From a virus, in IMG/VR virus record IMGVR_UViG_3300007539_000027, positions 1 to 52,319 of that record: a stretch of DNA of 52,319 nt. One strand, given 5' to 3'. Position 1 is the stretch's first letter. Each line of letters opens with the position of its first letter. The notes under the pieces were generated by a model. The model ran no database searches. It was not told the origin of the DNA and worked only from the letters and a program-made list of their open reading frames with translations. The translations under genes and the position numbers were made by a program. Shown here piece by piece: positions 25,870 to 35,976 of the stretch.

Positions 25870-28800
25870 TTAGAAAGAAGCAACAGCGCGAATGTCTTGA
25901 ATTTTAGGAGCGAATGCAGGATCCACAGTATTCATGACAATCTTGACAGCAAACGAAGAGAATTCGGGTAGAGAATCTACACTGTATTGCAATTCTTGGT
26001 AAGAAGATTGTTTCTCAACAGCACTGGAAATACTGTTCTCGCTGCTAGCAATTTCAAAAACACTTGGGGAACCATCGCCATTGAAATACTCCCACTCAAT
26101 ATCTTCAAAGTTTTCCTGACTAGAAGACTTCTTAATCTTATAGAGAACTTTTACATTAGTGATGTCCTTGACATTAGCAGTTAGTCTTACATCAATAGAT
26201 GTAGCTGGGTTGCTAATTCCAATCTCTTTGGTAACATACTTAGCAATAGAAGAACTATTCTTAGATGTATCCTCTGCAACAAAGTCAATACCATTGGTAT
26301 ATGTAATAGTTCCAATTTCCAGATAATTATCTTCCTCATCAGGTTGTGTTGGATATTTAATAATATCTCCTACACGGAAGATATCTGCAGACTGCTCATT
26401 TGTAGTAGCATTTCTGGTGAATGCAGCATTATCAATAATTCTAGAAGTGAAATCGTCGTTGATTGGTTGAACATCTGTTCTTAGTGTCAACTCTTGAGAC
26501 TTGTTATTCCACAAGACTGCTTTACCTGTAATAACATTATCATAAGTTTGTGCAAGTACGTTTGGATTACGTGCTACAATAGTAGCGCCATCCGCAATGT
26601 CAAAGAACAATTCTGTTGGATTAGAATCCACAGTAACTCCAGTCAAAGATAATTGATTTCCTAGTTCTACAGTTTCTCCTTTTTGGAAGAATTGAGCGGT
26701 TTTTACTCTAACATAAACAACAGAACCATTCACTCTTGCAACAATACCAGTTGCTTTAGTTGTAACACCTTTGATGATTTGATTTTCTTGAATTTCAGTT
26801 CCTCCGTTGCCTGCCAATTGGAATTGATATACAGGGAAGAACTTAATAATTTGATCTTTTCTACCATATCTACCTTCCTGACCAGAAGCATTTTCTACTC
26901 TACTGGAAGATGTCTTAACAGACGCACTGGAAAGATCTACAAGAGGTGATAGATGAGACTTAGTAGACGAGAGAACCATCTTGTAAGTCAAAGAACTAGA
27001 CAGATTATTGAGGGTTTCGTTAATCTGAGAAGCAATCATCTTCTGGTTAGTGAAGAAGTGTGGTTCATTCAGGAACGTCTTCTCGTAATCAGACTGGGAA
27101 TATGAGACATAGTTTGTTGTTCTAGAATCTACAGGAATAACGTTGGTTGTTCTTACTGTATTTTCTAGTTTAGTTCCTGTAAACGATAGGTAATTAACCT
27201 GTGGATATAGAACTTCAAACTTTCTGTTGTGGGTTGCATACGCTTGTACTCCACCACCAACAGAACTACTAGAAGCTCTGGTAGCAGAAGTAATATTGTA
27301 ACTATCCACACCAGCATTGCTAACTGCAAATAGTTCGCTATTTAGAATATCCGCTGTAATACCACCAGTTTCTAGAACAGATCTGAAGAAAACGTAGGAC
27401 TTGCCGCTATCTTCAAATCCATGATCTCTATGAGAAATTTTTAGAACTCTGTTATTATTCTTAAAGAGTAGGGAAGTAGCATTAGTATTAGCACTAGCAC
27501 TAGTTTCAATTGGGTTTTCTTGCAAGAGTTCGTAACCTAGATTTTCGTTCTTAAGTTCTAGAGTTGCAGGTCTGCTAATATCAAACTCTGCACGGTATAG
27601 AGTAAACTTAAGATCTTCAAAGATATCCTCAGTCCAACTCTCTGTATTCTGAGACTTATAAACAGATCCTAGAGAAGGTTGTGTTGTAATAACAGTGCTG
27701 GTAGAAACATCAGTTTCTCCAAGTTTCGATGTCCACATTTGATAATCAGTAGAATCTGTTTCTACAACCAGAGCATACTCTGTATCATTCTGTAGATATA
27801 CAGGATGCTCAAACGCAAAGTATGTTGGTGTGGTAGATTCTGTTGTTCCTTCTTGGTCAGTTGCAACACCCATTCTAACTGCAGGTGTATCAATTTCGAT
27901 GAAAGTTTGAATGGTGCATCCGCCAGCGCCATTGCCAACACCCTTAACAACAACAGAAGGTGCTTCGGTATATCCAAAACCATTTAGAGAAACTTCTGCG
28001 TTGTAAACTTTACCACCAGAAACATCAATTCTTGCGGTAGCAGTAGAACCACCAGGAAGTTGTGGACTTTCGATTGTTAGGATTGCGCTATCATAGTTTA
28101 GACCAGGATTTGTAACTCTCAAGGCAGAAACTTTTCCACTGTCTTTTGCAATGGTAAGTTTGAGTTGTGTTCCATTGAGGTTATTAGCTTGTGTTACTGA
28201 AGGAATACTTAGATCTTCATTCTGAACAAAAGATTTGCCATTGTGGTTGCTAAGAACTACAGTGTAAACCTGTTCATTAGTTAGACTATACTTACCAGAT
28301 GCAGTTGCGACTAGCTCTACATTGTTTTTATCAAAGATCTTTAGAATAGGACCAGATGCAGCAGAAGAATTGCCTGTTACAACGTCTCCTTTGTAAACAG
28401 AGACATCGCCGTTAGCATAACACTTCAAGAATGTATTTGGTGGCAAAACTTTTTCAGAACCAGGAACAACATTCTTGCCTGGTTTCTCTGCATCTACATT
28501 AGTAATATAAGTCTTAATTGGTACATTTGTACTCTTCTTACTGAAGAAGAGATCTACACCAGTGACAAAACACCCACCATCTAGATTTTCAACTTTAAAG
28601 GTCTGTGCTAGTGGATTGGGTCTTACAGGATTGTCAGTATTGCTCTCGATCAACTGAACACCTTCATTCGATTTGAAGTAAGATGGTTTTGTCGATACAA
28701 TGCTGCCTGGGTTCTCGGGTAGAATACCAGTAGCATAATACTTGACTTCAGTATAACTATCTACTTCTGCTTTAGGTGCATTGGTAGAACTAGAAGTAAA

Positions 28801-31800
28801 TCTGAAAGTTAGAGTTCCCGAAGTAATTGATACTTCATCTGCAGAACTATCATAATCAACAGTATCAACATCTCCAGTCCAAGTTGCATTCTCTAGTGGT
28901 GGTTTTCCTGCAGGGAGAATGATTAGACCAGATGCATTACCATATTCATCAGTTGTAATTGTTCCATTAAATGCAGATAGAGAGTTACCAGCAATACCAG
29001 TAAATCTCAAGTCTGGATTGACCCAACGAGAAACATCTCTTCCTTCTAGGAAAACATACATTCTCGTGTTTGGTTTCATTCTTCTAATCACATACTTAAC
29101 TGCCGTAGATCTAGCAAAGAATGATAGTGAATTAGAAACAATATTTCCTCTTACGGTCTTAGACTTGACACCTTTACCAACCTCATTGTTTTGAGGACTA
29201 ATATTAGAAGAACTAGATACCGATGCCATTTCGACAGTAGCACCAGATTGTTGAGTGTTAACTTCTCCAAGAGAATTGATAGAAGTGAATGCTGGTGATG
29301 CACCAACCCAGTTTACAACAAACGAATTATGAATACTCGCAAATGCTTCTTTAATGTCTTCTTTTGCCAAGAAGATATTGAAAAGACTTGTATTTGTATC
29401 TACGACTAGTGGTTCTTCAGTCTGATCGTACCATTGATCAATTGATGGAGACAGTTCACCATCACCAACATATTGTAGAACAACAAATGGATTTGGATTA
29501 ACTTTGGTGGAAGCAAAACTGTTACCAAGAAGAGATAGATTTGTATATGGTAGAGTTATAATATCTCCAGTTTTCTTATATCCAGAAACAGATCTTTGAT
29601 CTTCACGAACATTTACTTCTTTTAGTTTGATGTTATCTTCTTTAGATTGAGGACGTAGAACAGACTGTTGAGGATCGATAGCACAACGATGATCCAGTGA
29701 AGTTAGATTTCCTCTATGTGTTTCAAAGTTATCGACAAAGAAACCAGACTTAAATCTATCCAGACCTACACTATCTTTAACTTGCATGTTCAGAGCTTGT
29801 TGCTCTAGGATGCTAAGAGTGGTATAATACTCAAGGCGTTCAATACGCTTCTCTAGTTTACCGATGTCACGCATTGTGTAACGACGGTTATCAACTGGAG
29901 TAATTCTCACATCTTTGCTGGTTCTAGTATATGCTGGAATGTATGCATAGAAGAGAGCAACAGCGTCCTCAATGGGATCTGGTTTGGTTGGGTTCAGTGA
30001 AGAGTTGCCTTCCTTAACAAGGAACTCACCTTTCTTATTAAGGAAGATGCCATCAATACGATCTAGGTATTGGACTTGACTGAAAGAGAATGTATACTCT
30101 AGATTTTTATCGGGAGCAGGACTACTGGAAATAACTGCACCAGCACCAGCAAAAGATCCTTCAGTGACTTCTAGAATTGACTTGTCGAGATAACCTGGGA
30201 TGATAGCATTAGCATCAACTTTTGGACGGAAGTCAATTACATTCTTGAGTTCGATATTTCCTAGTACAGGAGAATTAAAGGATGGAATTTCATCCTCAGG
30301 AACACCTGCCTCATGTAAATAACTATCGATGGTGACAAAATCACCCTGAGAATGTACAAAATAGTCAAATGCAATAACTAGTTGTCCACCTGCTGCCTCA
30401 AATCCTGGTTTGAGAACTAGTCTAGAAACGTCATATACTGTGTCTCTTTGACCATCATCAAATGTATAACGTGAAGTAACGTCTGTACCAGATACTAGGT
30501 TACCAGCTGTATCAACTTCAGGTGGTTGAGATGGTGTACCCTCATAAACATATCTTAGTTTGAATACATCAGAGTAAGAAACTAGTTCGATGACTTCACT
30601 GTCATAGTCATTACCTCTCAAAGGAATAACACGGTCACCAGATGCAGTAACAATAATTCTCTTATTTCTAATAGCAGTCTTAAGTCTTGGTTTCGCATTA
30701 GAAACTTCCAAGGTTGCAGTCAACTTAAGTTTAGGGAACGTTCCATTGCTAGGAATAGTTCCAAAATATCCACTAGGAATTTCTAGACTGATAGAACCAG
30801 AAGTTAGACCACTTGCAGTATCAGTAGAAGAAGCAATTGATACCGAATCTGCTGGAATGTATACAATATCACCTTTTACAATATCAGGTGCATCACCTGG
30901 GTCTAGAACTGTGATAAGGTAGTTTTCTTCTGTGAATGCTGTAAATCTTTGTGTACCAAATGGTAGTTGAGCAGCAAAAGTGATGACACCATCACCAGAT
31001 GCAGCAGTTGTGACAAAATCTCTACGGAAGTAATACTTAATCTTAGTATCATCTCCACCAACAGAAATTTGTTCTACTTGTTTACTGCCAGTTGGGAATA
31101 GCAGTGTACCAGAAGTTGTGTTAGTTGCTTTCGGACGCAAACGCACAATACTTGTGTTGGTTACATCTCCAGGAAGTGCAGTGTCTAGATAAATTCTAGT
31201 CTTAGATGCACCTCCAGCTTGAGTTGCATATTGTACAATAGCACGAACCAAATTGTTATCAGCATCAGAGAACTGAATAAGATCTCCTTGCTGAACCAAA
31301 GCAGAAGCATCAGCACTAAAACTGGTGGATTCTACATACATTGTTCCTTTCTTACCAAAGAAAGTAAAGTCGGTTACAGATGTAATAGAAGAGTAAGTCT
31401 GATCATCAACTACTAGATCAGCACTAAAACTATTAGTTCCACCAGAACCATAAGTTCCAGCAACAGATTTAATATTTTGTGGAGTGAAGGTAGTTACTGC
31501 ATTTCTTACTAGGACAGGACGAACAATAGCAACTCCACCACTATCTGCAGTTCCAATAGCTGTAACTACTGGTGGTTGAACAAACTCAAGATTACGTGCA
31601 AATGCTTGGTTAGCAATTTCAATTTTAGTAACCTTACCACCAAAAACAGTTACTGTAAACTTGGAGCTATCGTAAGTAACACCATTGAGTTGAACTTTTG
31701 CATCAGTTGCCGTGTAACCACTTCCTCTCTTTGTTACAACAAAATGGGACAGTGTATTGTTTTTAGCAATTCTTACTGTATTGCCATCTTCATCTCTGAC

Positions 31801-33963
31801 AGTTTCACCAGACTTAAAGTTGCCTGTAAGTGTCTTGACAAATAGTAACCTTCCTGTAGAATAAACACCAGAAGCAGGACCTTCTACAACACCGTATGCG
31901 CCACTTTCTAGACCAAATACATATTTACCTTCATCAAACCCAGAAGGAACGGTTTCTAGAAGAATTCTGGTAAAGAACTGAGGATCAAAATAAGACAATC
32001 CAAAGATACTGTTGTAACTAGCAGTACCACCTGCAAGACGACCTCTAGATAGAACGATGTCACTATCAGAGTTAAAACCCTCGCCACGCTTTTGTAGGAA
32101 GAAGTTGTTTGGTTTTACCTTACCAATTACAGGTGTAATGCAATCACTATAGTCCCTGATCTCTCCCCAGTATACGGTATCAGCATTGGCAGATTCTGCA
32201 TCTGCTTCAGTGAGATACAGTTTTGTTAGTTTCTCTGCATCACCATCATTATGCTCAATCAGTAGTTCTTCTAGATCTTTCTTGTTTCCAAACAAAGTCA
32301 ACTCAAGAAACTGAGCATTTTCGTTTGTGTCGAGTTCTGGTCTGTTGATGGTAGCAAAAGAAAGAGTTTTTGCAACTCCAATATCAGTTGCAGTTCCTTC
32401 TGCACTTCTTGCTTTTACATAGTAAACATTAGCATATGTTGTTTCAAAATTAGCGTCAGTGATAGCACCTAGAGTTGGTTGACCATTAGTTCCAGTAATC
32501 CTAAGAGTAACTGTCTTGATAGCATCATTTGCTGTAAATGTCAGACCACGCCTTGCAATAGTTTGTCTATGATCTGTAGATCCTTCCGTTCCATTAGTTC
32601 CAATCGATCCATCTGAGAATGATCCATATAGGAAGATATCTGGGTACGCTGTAAGATCCGAACCTTCCTTATTAAGAGGAACGCTACCATACACATTAGT
32701 AACAGACAGAGTAGGTAGACCTCTGGACTTCAGCGTTACGTTATCAGAAGATGTGCTTTCCCTTGCTTTATTGATCTCAAGATACTTAGTCTCTTTGTTG
32801 ACGATCTCGTATCCTTTGATGTATGCTTTACCAGGACCAATGCTAGCAACCATCTTTCTGGAAGCTTCTCCAGCATCATATCCATTGTAACGACCAAACT
32901 CATCAGCACCGTAAATGCCTCTGTTGCCATCTTTTTGTGCCCATTCGCGCATGTCGATGTCGAAGTTATCGACAACGTAGTCACCACTCTCATCAAATGT
33001 TCTGCGAGCAAGAGTTTGCTCTAGAACACTAAAGTCTGTTGGACTAACTTTTCTTTGTACAATACCTCTCTTAACTGTGAGAAGTTGAATAAAATTCTTA
33101 TCAGTAATCGCATCCAGAGCAAACTCTCTAATTTCTAGACCAATTCTTAGTCTGTGTGCTCCAGGTGCAGTGTAATTAGAAGAACCAATAGCATTATCAT
33201 ATAGAGACGCATCTGCTTCTGGTGTTACAATATCCTCTTTAATTGTAAATCCTACTTTCGCGGATGGTTTATCGTAATACTCTTCAATGACAAGAAGTTG
33301 CTCATCATTACGGACAAAATAACCGTTAACAAAATAGATACCTTCTTGTACTTTAACAGCAGAACCAAATCCCATTGCAGGACTTTCTAGAGAAGTGACT
33401 TCTCCAGTATCTGGATTGGTTATCTGAATACTAGTTGGCAGAACACTACCATCAGTACCAACAACTAGAAGTGGTGTGTTGACACCATCAACAACCTCTA
33501 GAGTTTCGCCTTGACGGAAAGTAGGTTCAGTGTTAGAATTACCACTGTTAATGTAACTAACGAATAGAGTATCTGCTGTGCTCTCTGTCGCTAGTTTTGT
33601 TGACAAAACAGTGCCAACAACACCAGAAGTTAGACCTAGAAGTTGTTGTCCAACAAGTTGTGAAATGTCATATTTCTTATAGACAATTTCATTTCCTTCT
33701 GAAATAGCAACCTCAGAAACAGAAGACAACTTAACATAGTCTAGTTTTGTATTAAGACCTACCTCACCAGGAATTACCTGTTCTCCCTGCTTGAAAGCAT
33801 ATCTACCAAAACTCTCAATTTGGTTTTGGAGAATGGATTGAACTTGGGTTAATTCCCTACCTTGAATAGAGTATCCAGGACGGAATAGAATCTTATAGAA
33901 ATTCTTACTCGCGTCAAAGTCCTCATAATAAGGATTTACATTTAGGTTAGTCTTCTGTGGCAT
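25870..33963 (-). CDS. DUF4815-type baseplate/tail-fibre protein (2697 residues)
   Basis: The N-terminus (NPYYEDFDASKNFYKILFRP, then GYSIQGRELTQVQSILQNQI and FGRYAFKQG) is the signature of DUF4815 proteins of T4-like marine phages. The gene occupies the gp9/gp10 slot directly after gp8. GxGY repeats occur near residues 740-820 (KRGSGYTATDAKVQ) and 1950-2010 (NGFGYTEAPSVVVKG). Around 1785-2140 there are lectin-like beta modules (PLAQTFKVENLDGGCFVTGV, then EYALVVETDSTDYQMWTSKL). The C-terminus is beta-rich. It is likely a large peripheral baseplate or fibre-connector protein. It begins its own unit: a strong intrinsic terminator and a CTAAATA box precede the start. Its exact T4 equivalent is uncertain. 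Confidence 0.8.
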   Translation of the reverse strand: MPQKTNLNVNPYYEDFDASKNFYKILFRPGYSIQGRELTQVQSILQNQIESFGRYAFKQGEQVIPGEVGLNTKLDYVKLSSVSEVAISEGNEIVYKKYDISQLVGQQLLGLTSGVVGTVLSTKLATESTADTLFVSYINSGNSNTEPTFRQGETLEVVDGVNTPLLVVGTDGSVLPTSIQITNPDTGEVTSLESPAMGFGSAVKVQEGIYFVNGYFVRNDEQLLVIEEYYDKPSAKVGFTIKEDIVTPEADASLYDNAIGSSNYTAPGAHRLRIGLEIREFALDAITDKNFIQLLTVKRGIVQRKVSPTDFSVLEQTLARRTFDESGDYVVDNFDIDMREWAQKDGNRGIYGADEFGRYNGYDAGEASRKMVASIGPGKAYIKGYEIVNKETKYLEINKARESTSSDNVTLKSRGLPTLSVTNVYGSVPLNKEGSDLTAYPDIFLYGSFSDGSIGTNGTEGSTDHRQTIARRGLTFTANDAIKTVTLRITGTNGQPTLGAITDANFETTYANVYYVKARSAEGTATDIGVAKTLSFATINRPELDTNENAQFLELTLFGNKKDLEELLIEHNDGDAEKLTKLYLTEADAESANADTVYWGEIRDYSDCITPVIGKVKPNNFFLQKRGEGFNSDSDIVLSRGRLAGGTASYNSIFGLSYFDPQFFTRILLETVPSGFDEGKYVFGLESGAYGVVEGPASGVYSTGRLLFVKTLTGNFKSGETVRDEDGNTVRIAKNNTLSHFVVTKRGSGYTATDAKVQLNGVTYDSSKFTVTVFGGKVTKIEIANQAFARNLEFVQPPVVTAIGTADSGGVAIVRPVLVRNAVTTFTPQNIKSVAGTYGSGGTNSFSADLVVDDQTYSSITSVTDFTFFGKKGTMYVESTSFSADASALVQQGDLIQFSDADNNLVRAIVQYATQAGGASKTRIYLDTALPGDVTNTSIVRLRPKATNTTSGTLLFPTGSKQVEQISVGGDDTKIKYYFRRDFVTTAASGDGVITFAAQLPFGTQRFTAFTEENYLITVLDPGDAPDIVKGDIVYIPADSVSIASSTDTASGLTSGSISLEIPSGYFGTIPSNGTFPKLKLTATLEVSNAKPRLKTAIRNKRIIVTASGDRVIPLRGNDYDSEVIELVSYSDVFKLRYVYEGTPSQPPEVDTAGNLVSGTDVTSRYTFDDGQRDTVYDVSRLVLKPGFEAAGGQLVIAFDYFVHSQGDFVTIDSYLHEAGVPEDEIPSFNSPVLGNIELKNVIDFRPKVDANAIIPGYLDKSILEVTEGSFAGAGAVISSSPAPDKNLEYTFSFSQVQYLDRIDGIFLNKKGEFLVKEGNSSLNPTKPDPIEDAVALFYAYIPAYTRTSKDVRITPVDNRRYTMRDIGKLEKRIERLEYYTTLSILEQQALNMQVKDSVGLDRFKSGFFVDNFETHRGNLTSLDHRCAIDPQQSVLRPQSKEDNIKLKEVNVREDQRSVSGYKKTGDIITLPYTNLSLLGNSFASTKVNPNPFVVLQYVGDGELSPSIDQWYDQTEEPLVVDTNTSLFNIFLAKEDIKEAFASIHNSFVVNWVGASPAFTSINSLGEVNTQQSGATVEMASVSSSSNISPQNNEVGKGVKSKTVRGNIVSNSLSFFARSTAVKYVIRRMKPNTRMYVFLEGRDVSRWVNPDLRFTGIAGNSLSAFNGTITTDEYGNASGLIILPAGKPPLENATWTGDVDTVDYDSSADEVSITSGTLTFRFTSSSTNAPKAEVDSYTEVKYYATGILPENPGSIVSTKPSYFKSNEGVQLIESNTDNPVRPNPLAQTFKVENLDGGCFVTGVDLFFSKKSTNVPIKTYITNVDAEKPGKNVVPGSEKVLPPNTFLKCYANGDVSVYKGDVVTGNSSAASGPILKIFDKNNVELVATASGKYSLTNEQVYTVVLSNHNGKSFVQNEDLSIPSVTQANNLNGTQLKLTIAKDSGKVSALRVTNPGLNYDSAILTIESPQLPGGSTATARIDVSGGKVYNAEVSLNGFGYTEAPSVVVKGVGNGAGGCTIQTFIEIDTPAVRMGVATDQEGTTESTTPTYFAFEHPVYLQNDTEYALVVETDSTDYQMWTSKLGETDVSTSTVITTQPSLGSVYKSQNTESWTEDIFEDLKFTLYRAEFDISRPATLELKNENLGYELLQENPIETSASANTNATSLLFKNNNRVLKISHRDHGFEDSGKSYVFFRSVLETGGITADILNSELFAVSNAGVDSYNITSATRASSSSVGGGVQAYATHNRKFEVLYPQVNYLSFTGTKLENTVRTTNVIPVDSRTTNYVSYSQSDYEKTFLNEPHFFTNQKMIASQINETLNNLSSSLTYKMVLSSTKSHLSPLVDLSSASVKTSSSRVENASGQEGRYGRKDQIIKFFPVYQFQLAGNGGTEIQENQIIKGVTTKATGIVARVNGSVVYVRVKTAQFFQKGETVELGNQLSLTGVTVDSNPTELFFDIADGATIVARNPNVLAQTYDNVITGKAVLWNNKSQELTLRTDVQPINDDFTSRIIDNAAFTRNATTNEQSADIFRVGDIIKYPTQPDEEDNYLEIGTITYTNGIDFVAEDTSKNSSSIAKYVTKEIGISNPATSIDVRLTANVKDITNVKVLYKIKKSSSQENFEDIEWEYFNGDGSPSVFEIASSENSISSAVEKQSSYQELQYSVDSLPEFSSFAVKIVMNTVDPAFAPKIQDIRAVASF

Positions 33964-33998
33964 TGTTTTCCGCCAAATCGCTAGTATCTAGTCTCTAG

Positions 33999-34005
33999 TA
34001 TTTAG
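33999..34005 (-). promoter_or_regulatory. CTAAATA late-type box upstream of DUF4815-type gene
   Basis: Minus-strand CTAAATA, 36 bases before the ATG at 33963 and just downstream of the terminator at 34013-34040. The surrounding bases contain repeated CTAGT(A) tracts. Confidence 0.55.
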
Positions 34006-34012
34006 TAGAGAT

Positions 34013-34040
34013 AAAAAAAATCCCCCCATCTCTGGGGGGA
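34013..34040 (-). terminator. Strong intrinsic terminator after gp8
   Basis: On the minus strand TCCCCCCA pairs with TGGGGGGA around a GAGA tetraloop (34040-34021), followed by eight T residues (34020-34013). It separates gp8 from the DUF4815-type gene and is the clearest terminator in the window. Confidence 0.92.
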
Positions 34041-34058
34041 CTTAATCTCTCTTTCACA

Positions 34059-35915
34059 TCAGAATTCGATTACTAGTTTGATGTCTTCAATCTGGTCAGG
34101 AGCACGGGTGATTAGACGACGGTTCTCAACGTAGATAACCTCGCCAGAGTTGTTCAGAATTTCAGAAGGTGCAATACCATTTGTGAAATCGGAACCTCCA
34201 CCACTACCAGTGAAGTTAGCAATGCTTGCAGAAGCAGAAGAAGATTCTCCAGTGACTGCACCAGATGCTTGATTAAAGTCTCTGACTACACCCTGATCGG
34301 TGTGTGCATCAGTTGTTTGGATGTACTTGAGAATACCATTGGTTGTCGAACCACTATCAAGTGTCCAAGAAACTACTGTACCCTTTGCAGTGCCACCAGG
34401 AACGGTCTGAACGATGGTCTCGTCAACAGAGAAGTCTGCAGAACCACCAGATAGAGTGACCTTAAGTGCCTTTAGACCAGATAGAGTATCTTCAATTGCA
34501 ACGTTGCCAGGACCATCAGTAAGAAGTGGGTCGGCAATGATGCCAATACGACGGAAGTCATTGTCTACTGGGAAGTCACCACCACCCTCAGCATAGGTTA
34601 GGCGAATGTTGGTCATTACGCGCTTACCGTTCAGTTCCTCTTCCATGTCGGAACCATGACCACCTGCAGGTGGCAGGATAACCTCAATAGCACCAGCTCC
34701 TTCCCATGTTCCAGGGGTTGTTACGGGGTTGGTTAGAACACCATTCGTGTTTGTACCGAAGAGGTTGCCATTGGATAGTAGAACGTTACCATAAGTGTAA
34801 CCAGATCCACGCTCTACCATTCTAGCAGAGTTAATAATACCGCCACCAATAGTGCTGATTTCTACGATAGCACCAGATCCATCACCCTTGACTTCAGTAA
34901 AGAAGGTTTGGGAAGCAGGAAGAAGAGCACCAGGATCTTCAATGATACATGCATCAATAGCACCATTAACTGCTAGAGATTCGGTAGCAACACGAGAAGC
35001 ATTAGCAGGAAGAACGATTGGCATGAAGTCAGAAGAAAGGAACTTCAGAACATCATCGGTTGGGATGGTGTACATGTACTTCCAAACATAGTTCTGACCA
35101 GCAGTGTTTGTGGTCTCGGTGTAAAGACCAGTTGAAGCATCGTAGTTTGCTCCACCTACGACTGGTTCTTCTAGAGCATCGGGAACTACGGGGGATGCGC
35201 CAGTCTTCTCTCCGTTGAAGATGCACTTGAATACTTCGTACTGAGAGTTCATTACGTAGAACTTAGCATCGGCAATGCTGGTAGCACCAGTAACACCTGC
35301 TTTACCTACTTGACCGCCACCACCAGGGGTAGCAGAGTAATCAGGCTTCCACATGTCAAACTTAGGGTTGACATTGGTATCCCAGTTGTAACGTCTGATA
35401 ACTGTTCTTGCAAAAGCATCAGAAATACGCTTAGCAGCAATTAGTTCATCATATAGGTTTCTCTTCTCTCTTTGGTTGTCTAGAGGTAGGGGAGGAACGT
35501 TTTCGTCAGCATAACGATAGACACCTGCTTTAGCAGTAGCGTCTGTAACGTCGGAACCAGATCCAGCAGTTCCATCTCCACCAGTGCGGACTGCTAGAGA
35601 AGCACCAGCACTAGGAGCGGAATTAATACCATTGCTGCCAAATACGTCGGTCAGGATCAGGGCACTATCATAAACTGCAGCAATAGTAGCACGGAAGGTT
35701 CCAGGGTATGTACCCTCATAAACTTCATCGCCTACCGAGAATGTACCAGTTCCTCTGGAATAAGTTTCTAGGTATGCCTTCCATGGTTGCGGACGACCTA
35801 CAAAGAAATACATCTTAGTACGATTTGGATCAGTCGCGGAAGATCCCTCTGTCAGGGATTCTAGGAATTGTTTCGCGTTAAAAATACGAAACTTATCAGA
35901 AATAATAGCAGCCAT
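34059..35915 (-). CDS. 8: Baseplate wedge protein gp8 (enlarged)
   Basis: 618 residues, compared with 334 in T4 gp8, a dimeric baseplate wedge protein. Family landmarks are SDKFRIFNAKQFLESL and YFFVGRPQPW at the N-terminus (T4 has SKFRTEKML and FGRSEPW), NYVWKYMYTIPTDDVLKF in the middle (T4 WEYLFEIPPD) and a C-terminal VIYVENRRLITRAPDQIEDI matching T4 MIYMENRPPI...DQTEEI. Extra length comes from inserted beta modules: FSVGDEVYEGTYPG early on, a GxGY repeat near residue 360 (ERGSGYTYGNVLLSNG) and an LSGGSADFSVDETIVQ stretch. Two overlapping TATAAATA boxes lie just upstream, and a strong terminator follows, so gp8 may be transcribed alone as well as from upstream. Confidence 0.9.
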   Translation of the reverse strand: MAAIISDKFRIFNAKQFLESLTEGSSATDPNRTKMYFFVGRPQPWKAYLETYSRGTGTFSVGDEVYEGTYPGTFRATIAAVYDSALILTDVFGSNGINSAPSAGASLAVRTGGDGTAGSGSDVTDATAKAGVYRYADENVPPLPLDNQREKRNLYDELIAAKRISDAFARTVIRRYNWDTNVNPKFDMWKPDYSATPGGGGQVGKAGVTGATSIADAKFYVMNSQYEVFKCIFNGEKTGASPVVPDALEEPVVGGANYDASTGLYTETTNTAGQNYVWKYMYTIPTDDVLKFLSSDFMPIVLPANASRVATESLAVNGAIDACIIEDPGALLPASQTFFTEVKGDGSGAIVEISTIGGGIINSARMVERGSGYTYGNVLLSNGNLFGTNTNGVLTNPVTTPGTWEGAGAIEVILPPAGGHGSDMEEELNGKRVMTNIRLTYAEGGGDFPVDNDFRRIGIIADPLLTDGPGNVAIEDTLSGLKALKVTLSGGSADFSVDETIVQTVPGGTAKGTVVSWTLDSGSTTNGILKYIQTTDAHTDQGVVRDFNQASGAVTGESSSASASIANFTGSGGGSDFTNGIAPSEILNNSGEVIYVENRRLITRAPDQIEDIKLVIEF

Positions 35916-35951
35916 GGGTTTCTTTATCCGACGTTATGTTTGTGCCTGAGT

Positions 35952-35965
35952 TATTTATATTTATA
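35952..35965 (-). promoter_or_regulatory. Two overlapping TATAAATA late promoter boxes upstream of gp8
   Basis: The minus-strand sequence TATAAATATAAATA contains the exact T4 late -10 element twice, sharing two bases, 36-37 bases before the gp8 ATG at 35915. A CTAAATA lies a few bases further upstream (35970-35976), overlapping the gp7-position stop codon. Confidence 0.75.
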
Positions 35966-35969
35966 GCAA

Positions 35970-35976
35970 TATTTAG
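35970..35976 (-). promoter_or_regulatory. CTAAATA box next to the gp8 late promoter
   Basis: Minus-strand CTAAATA overlapping the stop codon of the 3459-residue gene. It may be an auxiliary element of the adjacent TATAAATA pair. Confidence 0.4.
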
